A stretch of 64,000 nucleotides of DNA, taken from Agelaius tricolor. Taxonomy: Eukaryota; Chordata; Aves; Passeriformes; Icteridae. Made by a program: the position numbers and the translations under genes. Below the pieces are notes generated by a model. That model was not told where the DNA came from. It saw only the letters and a program-made list of their open reading frames with translations, and searched no databases. The stretch spans positions 7,301,001 to 7,365,000 of the forward strand of contig JALJCS010000022.1 in assembly GCA_023055355.1 (NCBI GenBank), written 5' to 3'. Below, piece after piece: positions 63,001 to 64,000 of the stretch. Position 1 is the first letter of the stretch, and every line of letters begins with the position of its first letter.

Positions 63001-63440
63001 CCATCTGAGAGGCTGGCTCCTAACTTCAATTTAATCCCTATTTAGACTGCTTGAATCTTTATGTTCTCATCCCTAAAATGGATTTAACAGCATTTTCCTG
63101 CCTTTCAAGGCAGCTGGGTAAGCATGCAAAGATATGTGCCTTAACACTAATGAGCTCTTATGAGTACTGTAAATGAGAATCATCTAGATTAAAATGATAC
63201 AGGGGCTTTTCTTCATTTTGCTGAAAATAACTGAATCTCTAAGGTCACTTATGAGGGGTTTTTTCCAGTAGAAATCTTTAAATTTTGTGTAGGAAAGAGT
63301 GGGGCCAGAATCTATCAAACATAAAGGTGCATGCATAAATATGCATACAGCAGTCCAAGATTTTCATGCTAAGGAACTACTGTATAAAATGCTTTATTAT
63401 ATTTTATTTTGGTTTATTTTATTTTCATTTTTTTTCACAG
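60011..63440. other. Non-coding stretch, AT-rich again
   Basis: No gene seen. The longest frame (62511-62936, 141 codons) follows an acceptor-like ttcag at 62499 but reads as unrecognisable sequence and overlaps frames in two other phases. A 119-codon minus-strand frame at 61354-61713 also lacks motifs. Confidence 0.5.
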
Positions 63441-63843
63441 CAAGAAGTGTCTAGTAGAATCAGCTGCACTCAGGAGAGATCTGATGCCTCAGATTGCTGT
63501 CTTTGGGCTTTGGATTCCAAAAGTGATGGAATAGTTCAACAGAAACAGAAGGTTGAATGAGAGAAGAAAAAACGATCATGGTTTTTTACACAAATTATTT
63601 CATCCAAATCCACCAATTATTACACCATGATATGTGCTTGTAGACTCTGACTAGTGTGAAACATGGCAATATCTACTTTTTGGGCAGAACATATTTGTTG
63701 TACTGACGAAGGGGCAAACATGAGTTTTGGCTGTTCATGCAAGAGCAGAGGTACAGAGAAGCCATTCTTCTCACACCTGCTTTGTCTTTTGCCTTTTACT
63801 TGTGTGTGGACTTACTGTGCTTGTGCCTGGTTAAAGGAATAAA
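63441..63843 (+). CDS. Candidate last coding exon with 3' UTR, gene unknown
   Basis: A long T-rich tract ending tttttttcacag makes a strong acceptor. The frame beginning directly after it (QEVSSRISCTQERSDASDC and onward) stays open for 39 codons to a TGA at 63558-63560. An AATAAA at 63838-63843 follows about 280 bases later, with a T/G-rich stretch (cctcatttgtggc) after it. The peptide is serine, glutamine and lysine-rich and not recognised. No upstream exon could be tied to it. The pattern could be chance. Confidence 0.2.
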
Positions 63844-64000
63844 TTCCTCATTTGTGGCAGGATTAGAAAGCCCTAACTCCAAGAAAGAAAGGAATATCAT
63901 GGTGTAAAATGACTTGAAGTTTAAATTTTTACTTAGGCTTAAATCCAATGGGCTTCATTGCTTGAAATTAGAAAATGAAAATAGTGCTTTCTTTTCTTGG
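63844..64000. other. Window end, nothing seen
   Basis: Short AT-rich sequence with no recognisable feature. Confidence 0.6.

Noticed and set aside
1..64000. tRNA, rRNA, U6-like snRNA, CRISPR array, phage or operon-type system
   Set aside because: Read for these on both strands and found no convincing match; the window is vertebrate-type non-coding DNA.

Overview
This window looks like vertebrate nuclear DNA, most likely from a bird. Introns or intergenic sequence fill nearly all of it. There is no dense array of long open frames, no operon-like layout, and no rRNA, tRNA, CRISPR or phage-like content. The bird call rests on the repeats. Two clear CR1 LINE 3' ends are present (16132-16406 and 21765-22120), the second ending in the CR1-type tail 'tctatgattc'. 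A further internal CR1 piece lies at 48297-48415. Otherwise the DNA is repeat-poor, with no SINE swarm and no recognisable LTR element. The species cannot be fixed from this.

Layout. From 1 to about 40.8 kb the sequence is AT-rich, with long T and A runs, TA microsatellites and ATTA-rich stretches. It holds the two CR1 3' ends, a probable RTE-type reverse transcriptase remnant on the minus strand (28930-29252), and a decayed coding-like stretch of unknown identity on the minus strand (29528-30250). It also holds a roughly 0.9 kb ancient CR1 relic (36870-37790) and a 150 bp degenerate palindromic element (39441-39590). From about 40.8 to 60 kb the sequence is visibly richer in G and C. It contains a 62 bp sequence present twice (42198-42259 and 44517-44578), one copy flanked by an 11 bp direct repeat. 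It also contains a diverged tandem duplication, a CR1 fragment and a weak CpG cluster at 59.6-60.0 kb. After about 60 kb the sequence becomes AT-rich again.

Genes. No protein-coding gene could be named. Four short segments have the signals of exons and are offered as candidates only. Three look like last exons on the plus strand (22834-23163, 24519-24608, 63441-63843), each with a strong acceptor, a short open frame, a stop and an AATAAA. One looks like an internal exon (47057-47122) with both splice sites and a propeller-like reading. Most open frames of 60-200 codons appear to be chance. I found no coherent new multi-gene system. The most unusual items are the 62 bp templated-looking duplication, the RTE-type remnant, the unidentified coding-like relic, the two ancient repeats and the last-exon candidate at 22.8 kb.
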